A stretch of DNA of 56,525 nucleotides from an uncultured Oscillospiraceae bacterium (GTDB lineage: Bacteria > Bacillota > Clostridia > Oscillospirales > Oscillospiraceae): NCBI GenBank assembly GCA_947599875.1, contig CANQFV010000015.1:1-56525 (forward strand), written 5' to 3'. The notes beneath the pieces are model-generated. The model saw only the letters and a list, made by a program, of their open reading frames with translations. It did no database searches and had not been told where the DNA came from. Positions 1 to 8,138 of this stretch are shown in pieces (the stretch's first letter is position 1; each line of letters begins with the position of its first letter). The translations under genes and the position numbers were made by a program.

Positions 1-764
1 AATACCAGCTCCCCGATGTAGTTCCACACCATGGATGCCGCCGCGCCGGTGGATACCGCGGGCGGAGATGCCGCGAAGATGGAGAAAATGATGCAGGCAA
101 GCACGATGACCGCTCCCTCCAGACAGACGGCGGCATAGCTTTTGAGGAAGCTCTTGCCCACGTTCTGTGTCGGCTCTCCCGCGAACGATGACAGCGGGAT
201 TGGGGCGATAGCGGTATACATATACATTTTGAAAAAACGCCCGTAGACACTGAGGATCATCACGAAGGACAGCACCCACACAAGCAATCCCCCTATGAGC
301 GTGACCGCCCAAAGGGGGATACTTTCAAAGAAGCCGCAGTCCTCGATAGCCGTCACGATCTCAGATGGGAGCACGGTCGTCGTTGGCGCGCCAAAGCCCG
401 CGGCATTCATGATGGAGGATACTACGCCCTGAATGATGTTCAAAAGGGCCATCATCAGCTCCATGCCGTAGGTGATGAGACACTTGGCAATGGCGAAGCG
501 CACGAACAGCTTTACCGCGTGTTCCGGCTTTTTAAGCTCCGCAAAGCTCCCGCAGGTCTTGACCACACCCACGGCAAAGAACAGTACCAAAAGCCCGTAG
601 CCAATGGCCTGGAGCGCGCCGTTGACGTTGACAATGACGCTCCAAATGGCCCCTCCCTTAAACGTCTGCGGGGATTGGGTCACAAGACTCCATATCTCAC
701 TGAGCTTGTCATTCCATGTGTCCAGCGCATTATCAATGTTTTGAACTACCCAATTATCCGACAA
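1..764 (-). CDS. TrbL/VirB6-like conjugal transfer membrane protein (3' part outside window)
   Basis: Reading from a TTG codon at 764-762 the frame stays open to base 1 (at least 254 residues). The start is MSDNWVVQNIDNALDTWND, and the TTG is preceded by a GGAGG ribosome site, which is why it is preferred. Long hydrophobic stretches follow an amphipathic N-terminus, for example around AIGYGLLVLFFAVGVVKTC and the LMMALLNIIQGVV region. This is the polytopic inner-membrane channel component that follows the Maff2 gene in Tn1549-type transfer modules, probably part of the type IV secretion pore. Identity rests on topology and position rather than on a catalytic motif. The C-terminal part is cut by the window. 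Confidence 0.75.
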   Translation of the reverse strand, partial: MSDNWVVQNIDNALDTWNDKLSEIWSLVTQSPQTFKGGAIWSVIVNVNGALQAIGYGLLVLFFAVGVVKTCGSFAELKKPEHAVKLFVRFAIAKCLITYGMELMMALLNIIQGVVSSIMNAAGFGAPTTTVLPSEIVTAIEDCGFFESIPLWAVTLIGGLLVWVLSFVMILSVYGRFFKMYMYTAIAPIPLSSFAGEPTQNVGKSFLKSYAAVCLEGAVIVLACIIFSIFAASPPAVSTGAAASMVWNYIGELV

Positions 765-824
765 CGAATTGACCTCCCTTCCGGGGCGGGTCACAAGACT
801 CGCCCCTCATTCGGATATGGGCTA

Positions 825-1199
825 TCACGCGATGATGAGGTCAAGTATCTCCTTGGCGAAGGTGATAATGATACCCCCGGCCAAAGTCAGGAAACCGTTG
901 GACCGCTGGGAGGGGTCGTGGCTCTGGAGGGACAGGCCCACCTGGACGACACCCCAGCCGAGAAGGATGAGGCCAACGGCGCGGATGAGGCCGAAGATGA
1001 AGGTGGACAGGTTGCCGACTACGGTGAGGGGATCGCCGCCGGTCGTGCCGGCGGCAAGAGCGGTCACGGAGGTGACGGTCATGACGGTGAGCGCCATCAC
1101 GACGGCGCAGTAGGCGCGGAAGCCGCGCTTGACCTTACCAGGGACGGGGAGCCGCTCGGTGTTCTTCTTGCTCACGTTCTTTTTGTTCAGGTTTTTCAT
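825..1199 (-). CDS. Maff2 family small membrane protein (VirB2/TrbC-like position)
   Basis: A 124-residue protein with a basic N-terminus (residues 1-30), a hydrophobic segment ending in ALAAG that looks like a signal or leader sequence, and two further membrane segments (about 58-80 and 100-123). The pattern and the GGDPLTVVGNLSTFIFG region match the Maff2 family of clostridial conjugative elements. It lies between the coupling protein and the TrbL-like gene, where a small pilin-like subunit would be expected. Its start overlaps the 3' end of the coupling-protein gene by 65 bases in another frame, an unusually long overlap. The pilin role is inferred from position and topology only. Confidence 0.75.
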   Translation of the reverse strand: MKNLNKKNVSKKNTERLPVPGKVKRGFRAYCAVVMALTVMTVTSVTALAAGTTGGDPLTVVGNLSTFIFGLIRAVGLILLGWGVVQVGLSLQSHDPSQRSNGFLTLAGGIIITFAKEILDLIIA

Positions 1200-3009
1200 G
1201 GTTCTTTTCCTCCAATTTCATAATTCTTTCTTCCACTTCTTCCTCGGTGAGAAGAATGTAGTTGTGTGTTTTTGTATCCGTCACGGGAGCGGCTTTTACC
1301 TTATCCGGGTCGAGCCGGAAGGAGGCAATGCTCCGGGTGTCCTCTCCGTGCCGGTACGGTTTCGTCCCGCCGTCCGTAGTGAGGCGGACATTGGGGTGCT
1401 TGAGAATGTTGTACTTGAAGTCCATCACGGGCCTCTCGCCCCGGATGAACACCAGCGCGTAGCGGTTATCCAGCATACGCACCTCGTCGGGGGTCATAAG
1501 CTCCCGCCCTGTGATCTGCCAGTTGGTGGAGTAGCTGCCGCTCCTGCCCTTGGACTGGCCGTAGGTGTTGGTGTCGATTGTTTCCTTGCCCAGCAGCTTG
1601 GAGACATACTCGTGGGTGGACTGCTCGTTGCCGCCGAGGTAGACAAACTCATCACAGTTCCCAACGATGCTCTCCCACTGTTTTTCAAACAGGGCCTTGA
1701 GCTGGGCAAGGTTCTGGATGATGATGCTGACCGAGATCTCCCGGCTCCGCATGGTGGACAGAAGCTTGTCAAACTCGTCCGGCAGGGCGACGTTGGCAAA
1801 CTCGTCCATAACGAAGTGGACGTGGACGGGCAAGCGCCCGCCGTGTACCACGTCCGCCTGATAGTAGAGCTGTTGGAAAAGCTGGGTGTAGAGCATACCA
1901 ACGATAAAGTTGAAGCTGCTGTCGTTGTCAGGGATGACCGCAAAGATGGCGGTTTTCTTTTCACCCAGGCTCCAAAGCTCCAGCTCGTCGGTCTGTGTTA
2001 TCTTTGCGAGGGATTCCAGGTTGAACTTCTCAAGCCGGGATATGAGGGTGATCTGGATAGATTTCAAGGTCTTGGCACTGCCGGAGTGGTAACTGCGGTA
2101 ATACTTGAGGGCGATATGCTCCGGGTTTTTCAGCTCAAGGCGGTCAAACAGCTCATCTAAGGGAGATTGGTAGTCCTCATTGTCCTCCCGGACTTCCCCG
2201 GCGCGAATCATCTCCATGACCATGTGGAAGTTCTGCTCATCTGCGGGGGCCTCATAATGAAGATAGAACACCAGCGCCAGCAGGAGCATTTGAGCGGCCT
2301 GATCCCAAAATGGGTCTTGTCCGCCCTTACTCTCCTTGGGCGTGGTGTTCTTAAAGAGGTTCGTCACAAGACGCTGTATGTCGTTGTCGTTGCGGAGGTA
2401 CACAAATGGGTTATAACAATGGCTCCTGTCCATGTCGATGAGGTCAATTACCTTGATGTCGTAGCCTTTCGCCTTTAGAAGCTCCCCGGTATCCCGCAGA
2501 AGTTCTCCCTTGGGGTCGAGACAGACAAAGCCGGTGTTGGCGTTCATCACGTTCGGTTTGGCGTAAAACCTCGTCTTGCCAGCGCCGGAACCGCCTACCA
2601 CAAGCACATTGAGGTTGCGCCGGTGCTTGTGTCCGTCAAGCCCGATGGCCATGTTTTGGGTCAGTATCTTATTCTCAAATACACGGCGGTCGGCGTATTT
2701 CTGCCGGATAGTTTGGGCGCTCCCCCATCTGGCGGAGCCGTGTTCCTCACGTCTGCGGTAGTTGCGGTCAGTGGAGAGGTATATCCCGATCCCAATGCCA
2801 TAGCACAGCAGAAAAATGAGGACAGTTTTTAGGCTGTCCTCACAAAGCGTGATGTTGAACGGGTCGTTAAAAGCCGTACCCGCGTTTTGAAGGAGGGCAA
2901 TCATGCCCTCCCCCAGATACGGGGCAAACAGGAGCGCAAGCCAGACAACAGGAATGGCACCGCAGGCGTAGAGGATAAGGTGCGCTTTGGAATATTTATC
3001 TGTCCTCAC
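1135..3009 (-). CDS. VirD4/TraG-type conjugal coupling protein
   Basis: A membrane-anchored AAA+ ATPase of 624 residues that links the relaxase-DNA complex to the secretion channel. Two N-terminal membrane segments (about residues 10-35 and 60-80) precede a Walker A motif GGSGAGKT near residue 140 and a Walker B FVMDEFANVALPDEFD. The KILTQNMAIGLDGHKHRRNL region is typical of the CD1115/VirD4 family of these elements. The frame is open to an ATG at 3072, but a GTG at 3009 with GAGGTGG eight bases upstream avoids a 77-base overlap with the preceding gene, so 3009 is preferred. The C-terminus is an acidic/basic tail that overlaps the Maff2 gene. Confidence 0.92.
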   Translation of the reverse strand: MRTDKYSKAHLILYACGAIPVVWLALLFAPYLGEGMIALLQNAGTAFNDPFNITLCEDSLKTVLIFLLCYGIGIGIYLSTDRNYRRREEHGSARWGSAQTIRQKYADRRVFENKILTQNMAIGLDGHKHRRNLNVLVVGGSGAGKTRFYAKPNVMNANTGFVCLDPKGELLRDTGELLKAKGYDIKVIDLIDMDRSHCYNPFVYLRNDNDIQRLVTNLFKNTTPKESKGGQDPFWDQAAQMLLLALVFYLHYEAPADEQNFHMVMEMIRAGEVREDNEDYQSPLDELFDRLELKNPEHIALKYYRSYHSGSAKTLKSIQITLISRLEKFNLESLAKITQTDELELWSLGEKKTAIFAVIPDNDSSFNFIVGMLYTQLFQQLYYQADVVHGGRLPVHVHFVMDEFANVALPDEFDKLLSTMRSREISVSIIIQNLAQLKALFEKQWESIVGNCDEFVYLGGNEQSTHEYVSKLLGKETIDTNTYGQSKGRSGSYSTNWQITGRELMTPDEVRMLDNRYALVFIRGERPVMDFKYNILKHPNVRLTTDGGTKPYRHGEDTRSIASFRLDPDKVKAAPVTDTKTHNYILLTEEEVEERIMKLEEKNHEKPEQKEREQEEHRAAPRPW

Positions 3010-3283
3010 GCTCGAACCACCTCGTCGTCGTGCGCTTCGTATCCCTCGCTTCCGCTTTCTGCGAAAGCTCACTCACTCCGCCACGACTCCTCTCCCTGCG
3101 AAATCTCCAATTTCGCGGGGGCCCCTTCTCCGTCGGGGCGTCGATGGCCTTCAGGATCAGGTCCTCCACGTCCTCAGTGGGCTTACCCTCCCGCAGACAC
3201 TCGTTTCTAAACTCGTTGAGGCCATTGACCAGGAGGCCGTGTTCCTCCGCGTCCAGCGAGAGAATCCGTTTGCTCTCGGCCAT
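2996..3283 (-). CDS. Small conserved ICE protein, unknown function
   Basis: A 95-residue protein starting MAESKRILSLDAEEHGLLV, preceded by an AGGTG ribosome site. A GTG nine bases upstream would overlap the previous stop as GTGA and cannot be excluded. The first 55 residues (a basic start, then a helical EEHGLLVNGLNEFRNECLREG region and an ILKAIDAP motif) resemble a short protein usually found just upstream of the VirD4 gene in Tn1549-type elements. The C-terminal 40 residues are Arg-rich and coincide with the disputed 5' extension of the coupling-protein frame, so the tail may be less conserved. No function is known to me. Confidence 0.7.
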   Translation of the reverse strand: MAESKRILSLDAEEHGLLVNGLNEFRNECLREGKPTEDVEDLILKAIDAPTEKGPPRNWRFRRERSRGGVSELSQKAEARDTKRTTTRWFEREDR

Positions 3284-3288
3284 GACCG

Positions 3289-4191
3289 TCACCTCGCCTC
3301 ATTGTCCTTCTGCTTCTGGGCTTTCTCCATGTTGTCGAGACTGTGACGCATATCCGAGAGCATATCGCCGGAGATCTCCCTGACCTTGCCAAGTTCCACG
3401 CGAAGCTCCTGGGCATTCATCTCCCGGTAGGATTTCGGGAGCAGGTTGAAGTTGTATCCCTCCACGGAAACCCCGTAACGGGCGCTCACCATGTAAGAGA
3501 CACAGTAGGCGGCGAACTGCGTGGAGGCCAGCTCCATGTTGTTGTGATCCATGTGGGCTTTGGCAAGCTCCTGCGACACGCCGCGGATGTAGTTGTCCCC
3601 GTCTAAGCCGGGACGGACATAGATGGTATTGGCGGAGGCGTCATATCTGGCGCTGACGTTCTCCGGGAGCTGTGTGGACACCGCGAAGTCGCAGGGGGCG
3701 TTTTCGATGAGCGCCTTGAGAAGTACGCGCGTGTCGCGTTTTGCTTTCATCACAGGCGGCTGTCTCATGGTGGTCTGCAACACGTCAAAGACCTTCTTGG
3801 GATTGTAAAAGACGCCGGTGGAGCCGTCTTCCTCGCGGGTAAACTCCTTGGGTTCAAGGATGGTGATAGCCTCGGCCCCGCGCCTGACATAAACGCCGGC
3901 ATCCTTCCAGCCGACAAAGTCCATGAGCCGGGTGGCCTCCGGCATCTGCGCGGCGATCAGGATGGCATTGGTGGCGGAATAGCGGTCAAAATGGCTCTGC
4001 ACGTCAAGATAGGTCTGAAACGCGCCACCGTCCGTCTGCATTTCCCCAGTGAACTCGTCCACCATGGCGTAGACCTCGTCACGCTCACGCTTTTTCCGGG
4101 CCGCAAATTCGTCCCGGTCAAAGGGCTCGTTGGGACGCCGACTACGGCTCTTCTGAGACTTTGCGCTGAAAATATCCTCAAAGTCTTCCAT
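3289..4191 (-). CDS. ArdC-like N-terminal domain protein, degenerate metallopeptidase part
   Basis: A 300-residue protein. Residues about 55-115 (FQTYLDVQSHFDRYSATNAI through GWKDAGVYVRRGAEAITILEP) have the layout of the ArdC N-terminal single-stranded DNA-binding domain, which protects incoming conjugative DNA. The region where ArdC proteins carry an HExxH zinc site reads SQELAKAHMDHNN, so the peptidase motif is missing. The C-terminus is a helical segment (REMNAQELRVELGKVREISG) and may be a coiled coil. It sits between PcfB and the coupling-protein genes in the transfer operon, which fits a role at the relaxosome or in antirestriction. The function is inferred. Confidence 0.65.
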   Translation of the reverse strand: MEDFEDIFSAKSQKSRSRRPNEPFDRDEFAARKKRERDEVYAMVDEFTGEMQTDGGAFQTYLDVQSHFDRYSATNAILIAAQMPEATRLMDFVGWKDAGVYVRRGAEAITILEPKEFTREEDGSTGVFYNPKKVFDVLQTTMRQPPVMKAKRDTRVLLKALIENAPCDFAVSTQLPENVSARYDASANTIYVRPGLDGDNYIRGVSQELAKAHMDHNNMELASTQFAAYCVSYMVSARYGVSVEGYNFNLLPKSYREMNAQELRVELGKVREISGDMLSDMRHSLDNMEKAQKQKDNEAR

Positions 4192-4193
4192 AT

Positions 4194-4841
4194 TCAGATC
4201 TCCTTTACAGATGTTTTATATTTCTTTCTGGGTTCAATATGGGACAAGGGTGCTTTTCCGGGGGCGGGGGCAGTTTCAGCGGAACGCCGCTGTTCCTCCC
4301 GTATCTCCCGAAGCTCCTTTCTCACGGGCGGCCTACTACGGGCGGACTCGTTCTCAGAAGTACCCCTTTCGGCTGCTGCTTTGCTCTCGGAGGTAGGCTC
4401 GGACTGACGGGGTACTCCAGTCCCGGCCTCCGTAGGGTTTTCTTTCTGCGGTTCCTCCTGCGGCGTATCTGTGGGGCCGAATAGCGCGTCCAGAAAAGCG
4501 TCCTTTTCCTGCGGGGTCGCCGCGCCACGCTCCGGCGAAGCATTGTCCACCTTGGCTTCACGGCTTTGCTGGATTTCCTCCTTTATACTGGCCATATCCA
4601 CGGTGGACAGCTTGAACCGCTCCAGGTCCTCGTCCTTGACGGCGAAAACCTTCAGCTCCTTGCCGCTTCGGATCATGGACTCCATACGCACCTTCCCGCG
4701 TGTCCTTTTCTGATCCTTTAAAATGGAGTAGAGAAGTACCGCTATCTCCTTTGCCCCGGAGCCTGCCAGCTTGATGGCAACCTCGCCGGTTTCCAAGCTC
4801 ATCCGTACCACCTGTTCGGCGGCGTCACCTGAGTAACTCAT
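4194..4841 (-). CDS. PcfB family protein (DUF3801), relaxosome accessory factor
   Basis: A 215-residue protein. The N-terminal about 100 residues (AAEQVVRMSLETGEVAIKLA, then AVLLYSILKDQKRTRGK) match the PcfB/DUF3801 family. PcfB of enterococcal pCF10 bridges relaxase and coupling protein. The rest is a disordered Pro/Glu/Ser-rich tail ending in a basic KKYKTSVKEI. The start at 4841 is chosen because GAAAGGAGG lies at the right distance upstream; an ATG 24 bases earlier lacks this. It overlaps the relaxase gene end by 17 bases, which suggests coupled translation from mobC through mobA to pcfB. Confidence 0.82.
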   Translation of the reverse strand: MSYSGDAAEQVVRMSLETGEVAIKLAGSGAKEIAVLLYSILKDQKRTRGKVRMESMIRSGKELKVFAVKDEDLERFKLSTVDMASIKEEIQQSREAKVDNASPERGAATPQEKDAFLDALFGPTDTPQEEPQKENPTEAGTGVPRQSEPTSESKAAAERGTSENESARSRPPVRKELREIREEQRRSAETAPAPGKAPLSHIEPRKKYKTSVKEI

Positions 4842-6240
4842 TTTTCTCGTTCCTCCTTTCTTCAATCTCCTGTTCTTCTATGAACCGCTCCAATTCTTCG
4901 CGTGTCTCGGCGGAGCGTTCCGCTATGCTATCGCACAAAGTAACCTCCTTTCGCAATTCCTTGAGTCTGGCGTTTATGAGCATCCGCCTCTCTATGAGCG
5001 GTGTGGTGCCGACTTCATCACCGTCACGAAAAAGGCGGCGTATGTCACGGTTGAGGGCTTGCCGTTCCTCCAAAAGAGCGGCGATCTCCTTTTTTGCCTT
5101 GGCACGGTGGCCGGATAGCTGCTCTCCCGTCTCTATGCCCTGGTTTGCGAGGAAACGTGTCTGGGCGTCCAGCCGACTGAGCTTTGCAAGGTCCTCACGC
5201 ATAAAAATAGACACCCGCTTTGCGGATGCCGGGTGCTTGACGATGATGTGCAGCTCGTAGCAGTAGCGCAGATACAACGCCCGGAGGCCGGACACGCGCC
5301 GCGCATACGGCGGCTGGTTGGCCTTACGTTCCTGTCGGACTTCCTCGCGTTCTTTCTTGGGATAGGGGGTGGATCGTGTGTACTTGCCTGTCAAACGGGC
5401 CTCAATGTCCTCCAGCGAGTAGCCCTGCCCCAGCTTGTTGAACCGAAAGAAGCCCTTGGCTCCGGGCGGCTTGAGGCCGGGATATTTGAGAGGCTTTCCG
5501 CCCTCGCCGGTGAACTTGAACTCATAGCCCTTCGCGGCAAGAGCGTTTATGAACGCCCTTTGAGAAGTGGAGGACAGAATGGCGGCGTCAATATCCTGCC
5601 GGATGGTGCCTCGGAGTGTTGGCCGGTCGTCCTGCTCCGCCTTCCACTCTGCGTAGGATTTGGACTTATCTTTGGCTTTCGCAATAACTGACAGGCCGTA
5701 CTCCCGGCAAAGCTCATCGGAAACACGTTGCATTTCCCGGTAGTCCTGCGCGGTGCGGTGGTACTTGATGCCGTCCACGAAGGACACCGTATTCACAACG
5801 AAATGAGAATGTAGATGGTTTTCCTTGTCCAGATGGGTAGCCACAAGTACCTGGTATCTGTCGCCCCACAGCCTTTGCGCCAGCTTTACGCCGATTTCAT
5901 GAGCGATCTCCGGCGTGGCCTCTCCGGGAGCGAAGGACTGATACCCGTGATATGCGATAGTCCCGCTCTCCTTGCCAAAGCGCCGCTTGACCGCGATCAT
6001 TTCTTCTCTGGCGGTGGAGGGGGAACAGTTGACGCCAGTGACGAAGCTCCGTAAGACAGGAGCTTTCTCGTCGTCAACGCGCACAGTCTTTGCGGTGTTC
6101 ACCGCGTAGTCAATAACGTCCTCCAAGCCCTGCCCCGGTTCAGTGCCGAACTCCGGGTTGTCCGTTTTCTCCGGGTTCTCAATGTATCTGACCACCTTAT
6201 CCAGACGGCCATTGACTCGCCATATGGATGTGACGGCCAT
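4825..6240 (-). CDS. mobA: MOBP-type relaxase (MobA/VirD2-like)
   Basis: A 471-residue conjugative relaxase that nicks oriT and leads the strand into the recipient. The metal-binding motif III is present as HLDKENHLHSHFVVN near residue 137, the HxDxxHxHxHxxxN pattern of MOBP relaxases. A candidate catalytic tyrosine is in VVRYIENPEKTDN near residue 20. The C-terminal half is basic and helical (KKEREEVRQERKANQPPYAR and a coiled-coil-like tail). The ATG at 6240 has GGAG five bases upstream; a GTG at 6246 overlaps the mobC stop as GTGA and is the alternative start. Together with MobC and PcfB it makes the relaxosome of this element. Confidence 0.93.
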   Translation of the reverse strand: MAVTSIWRVNGRLDKVVRYIENPEKTDNPEFGTEPGQGLEDVIDYAVNTAKTVRVDDEKAPVLRSFVTGVNCSPSTAREEMIAVKRRFGKESGTIAYHGYQSFAPGEATPEIAHEIGVKLAQRLWGDRYQVLVATHLDKENHLHSHFVVNTVSFVDGIKYHRTAQDYREMQRVSDELCREYGLSVIAKAKDKSKSYAEWKAEQDDRPTLRGTIRQDIDAAILSSTSQRAFINALAAKGYEFKFTGEGGKPLKYPGLKPPGAKGFFRFNKLGQGYSLEDIEARLTGKYTRSTPYPKKEREEVRQERKANQPPYARRVSGLRALYLRYCYELHIIVKHPASAKRVSIFMREDLAKLSRLDAQTRFLANQGIETGEQLSGHRAKAKKEIAALLEERQALNRDIRRLFRDGDEVGTTPLIERRMLINARLKELRKEVTLCDSIAERSAETREELERFIEEQEIEERRNEKNELLR

Positions 6241-6242
6241 CG

Positions 6243-6572
6243 TCACTCCAGCTTCTGGGGCAGTACCACCGCCTCGGTGATTTTCTTGACCGCCTGCTCA
6301 AATTCGCGCATACTCTCGTCATACCGGCGCGAGTCGATGAAATTGAGGGAATGGGCTTTCTGCGCGATTTGATTTATATTGTTGCCGATGCGGTAAAGCT
6401 CGCGCATCATGGAGTAGTAGTCAGGGGGCGGAGCGTCGCGGGGAACGAGGCCGTTGATGAGCTGGCGGACATAAGCCTCTCTGGAAAGGCCGCTCCGTTT
6501 CACCTTTTTGTTTAGGGCGTCCGCCTCTTTTTGATCCAGCCGCACTTTTATTTCAATCATTCTTTTTATCAT
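6243..6572 (-). CDS. mobC: MobC-like ribbon-helix-helix relaxosome protein
   Basis: A 109-residue protein with an N-terminal ribbon-helix-helix (IEIKVRLDQKEADALNKKVK then SGLSREAYVRQLI) and the NINQIAQKAHSLNFID motif characteristic of MobC/BfmRHH proteins. It should bind near oriT and help the relaxase open the DNA. It is the first gene of the transfer operon. It overlaps the relaxase frame at its stop, and the putative oriT hairpins lie directly upstream of it, as expected for this family. A second ATG four codons in is possible, but the first has a GAAGGA site. Confidence 0.9.
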   Translation of the reverse strand: MIKRMIEIKVRLDQKEADALNKKVKRSGLSREAYVRQLINGLVPRDAPPPDYYSMMRELYRIGNNINQIAQKAHSLNFIDSRRYDESMREFEQAVKKITEAVVLPQKLE

Positions 6573-6594
6573 TACACATCCTTCTTTGATATTG

Positions 6595-6680
6595 GGGTTT
6601 TAGGGGCGAAGCCCCTGACAAGCTGCCTTTTGGGGACAAAAGGCGATGCTTGCTAAGACAACGCCATACTTTTGCCTCCG
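6595..6680 (-). other. Putative oriT region upstream of mobC
   Basis: Two close hairpins lie in the gap before mobC: AGGGGC-GAA-GCCCCT at 6602-6616 and a 20-base hairpin built on GCCTTTT/AAAAGGC at 6625-6644, followed by AT-containing sequence with TTGCTAAGACAACGCC. Similar hairpin pairs lie in front of mobC in many clostridial Tn1549-like elements, where transfer starts. I infer oriT from position and structure; the nick site is not identified. Confidence 0.55.
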
Positions 6681-6684
6681 GCGG

Positions 6685-6864
6685 TCAGAGTGCGCGTTTA
6701 TGAGGGCGCTCACCAAGCCAACGCTCCCGTTTAGCCTGCATACGCTCGTCATACACAAGCTCCCGAATCATGTTGTCCAGCCACGCGCGTTCTTCAGGAG
6801 AGACGTATTTAGCTGAAACGGGAGGGGCCTTGTTCTGCGGGGATTTTTTAGCCGTGGATAACAC
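6685..6864 (-). CDS. Small basic protein, unknown function
   Basis: A 59-residue frame lies between the parR palindromes and the putative oriT. It begins at GTG 6864, which is part of an AAGGAGGTG ribosome site, so the exact start is uncertain. The C-terminal half is helical and charged (EERAWLDNMIRELVYDERMQ, then KRERWLGERPHKRAL). The upstream AAGGAGG and coding-like composition support translation. I recognise no domain. It may be the last gene of the parM-parR operon or a small oriT-proximal DNA-binding protein. Confidence 0.5.
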   Translation of the reverse strand: MLSTAKKSPQNKAPPVSAKYVSPEERAWLDNMIRELVYDERMQAKRERWLGERPHKRAL

Positions 6865-6875
6865 CTCCTTCGATG

Positions 6876-6937
6876 TGACGGCAAAATGCCGTCATGGTTT
6901 AAATCAGGCCAAAAAATATGACGGCAAAATGCCGTCA
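6876..6937. repeat. Two identical 19-bp palindromes after parR
   Basis: The perfect palindrome TGACGGCAAAATGCCGTCA occurs at 6876-6894 and again at 6919-6937, 43 bp apart (four helical turns). The second copy contains the parR stop codon. No T-run follows, so a terminator is less likely than a binding site. Candidate ligands are ParR (a parC-like centromere) or the small protein encoded just downstream. Confidence 0.75.
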
Positions 6938-7222
6938 CGAAAAGCTGTCCAGAAAATCCATGATTGTGGTATCTGTCTCATCGTCGTTATTCGAGTCTGT
7001 TTGAACCGTCTGAAAAGGCGCCGCCTTCATAGCCGCAGAAAGTTCTTCCCGAAGAACGGCACGGAACCCATTTAACAGAAGGTCGGTCTGCTCGGCCCGG
7101 TTGATAAGCGCAAGCACCGCCCGATTCATGGACACCGGGTTCAGCCTTTGAAGGTACTCCCACGCCTGCCTGTCCTCCGGGCGGTCCAAGTCAAAACGCA
7201 GGGTCATCTTTTTACATGGCAT
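6935..7222 (-). CDS. ParR-like adaptor of actin-type partition system
   Basis: A 95-residue protein starting MPCKKMTLRFDLDRPEDRQA; the ATG at 7222 overlaps the parM end by 11 bases. The N-terminus fits a ribbon-helix-helix DNA-binding fold (KMTLRFDLDRPEDRQAWEYL, then NRAVLALINR). The C-terminus is acidic (NNDDETDTTIMDFLDSF), as in ParR proteins that contact the ParM filament tip. The pairing with the actin-like gene upstream supports the call more than sequence similarity does. Its stop codon lies inside a perfect palindrome that is repeated downstream, a plausible centromere or operator. Confidence 0.68.
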   Translation of the reverse strand: MPCKKMTLRFDLDRPEDRQAWEYLQRLNPVSMNRAVLALINRAEQTDLLLNGFRAVLREELSAAMKAAPFQTVQTDSNNDDETDTTIMDFLDSFS

Positions 7223-8138
7223 GGCCACTCTTGTGTATCGCCATTTCGCAGAGGTACTCATACCCCTTTGCTGTGGCGCAGATGTCATCGCTGACGGTCA
7301 CGCGCTCCGGATCGTACTCCCCAAAGTTTCGGATAAGGCACCCGCCCCCTCCCAGCACATGGAGCCGCATGAGGGCGGGGTTGTACTCATGCTCCCGCAG
7401 AATACGGAAGATCTCACGGACATACTCGGCAGCCGTTGCCCGGATGGTTTCAAGGTAGTCCGCCTGAATGTCCGCCGTACCGAACCGCAGTACCCGGTTG
7501 ATGATGGAATCGTCCACCGTGGCGTGGTGTGTCCGCATGACATTCTCCCGGATGGCCAGCATACACTGTTGGGTTCCGTACTTTTCCGTGAACATCCGGC
7601 CCGTGACGGGCTTGCGGTCGGTGATGAACATAATGTTCATGGTGCCGTTGCCAATGTCGCAAAGCATATTGACGCCGGTGAACTCCCGGAGCTGGCTGGC
7701 CACCGCCGCGAACCCCTGGGGAAACACATCCACGCCGGCAATCTCAATGAGATATTCCTTGCCGCGGAAGGTGAACTCCACGTCCCGGTTCCGCAGGAGA
7801 TATGCCTTGAAATCCTCCCGCTGGCGGCTCACCCAAGTCAGGGGCAGGCCCACAGCAAGACGGACAGTAGCGGCAGTCAGGCCATACACATTCAGCTCAC
7901 GGGCGATGGCGGCCAGAGTGAGGATATAATAGTCGTCGTCCCCGGTCTTGTCCGCCGTGAACTCCTTGTGGCCCGTGCCGATGAGGTAGTATCTGCCGCC
8001 GTAGACCAGCAGATCGTCCTTGAATACCGGCTCGGTGTCATGGCAGGTAAGCCCAGCCGGAAAACAGCAGTTTGCGGTTTTCATGTTGCCGTAGCCGTTG
8101 TCGATGCCGATGATTTTTACATCCTGAAATTCTTTCAT
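7212..8138 (-). CDS. parM: ParM/Alp-type actin-like plasmid segregation ATPase
   Basis: A 308-residue actin-fold ATPase. Phosphate 1 motif IGIDNGYGNMKTA is near residue 10, phosphate 2 motif CDIGNGTMNIMFI near residue 160, and the adenosine-binding LHVLGGGGCLIRNFG near residue 260. Length and motif order match ParM/StbA proteins, which polymerise and push plasmid copies apart. It is followed by the ParR-like gene with a short overlap. In an ICE this suggests active segregation of an excised, replicating circular form. It follows the YodL/DUF3846 gene with a 4-base overlap, so the genes are translationally coupled. Confidence 0.88.
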   Translation of the reverse strand: MKEFQDVKIIGIDNGYGNMKTANCCFPAGLTCHDTEPVFKDDLLVYGGRYYLIGTGHKEFTADKTGDDDYYILTLAAIARELNVYGLTAATVRLAVGLPLTWVSRQREDFKAYLLRNRDVEFTFRGKEYLIEIAGVDVFPQGFAAVASQLREFTGVNMLCDIGNGTMNIMFITDRKPVTGRMFTEKYGTQQCMLAIRENVMRTHHATVDDSIINRVLRFGTADIQADYLETIRATAAEYVREIFRILREHEYNPALMRLHVLGGGGCLIRNFGEYDPERVTVSDDICATAKGYEYLCEMAIHKSGHAM

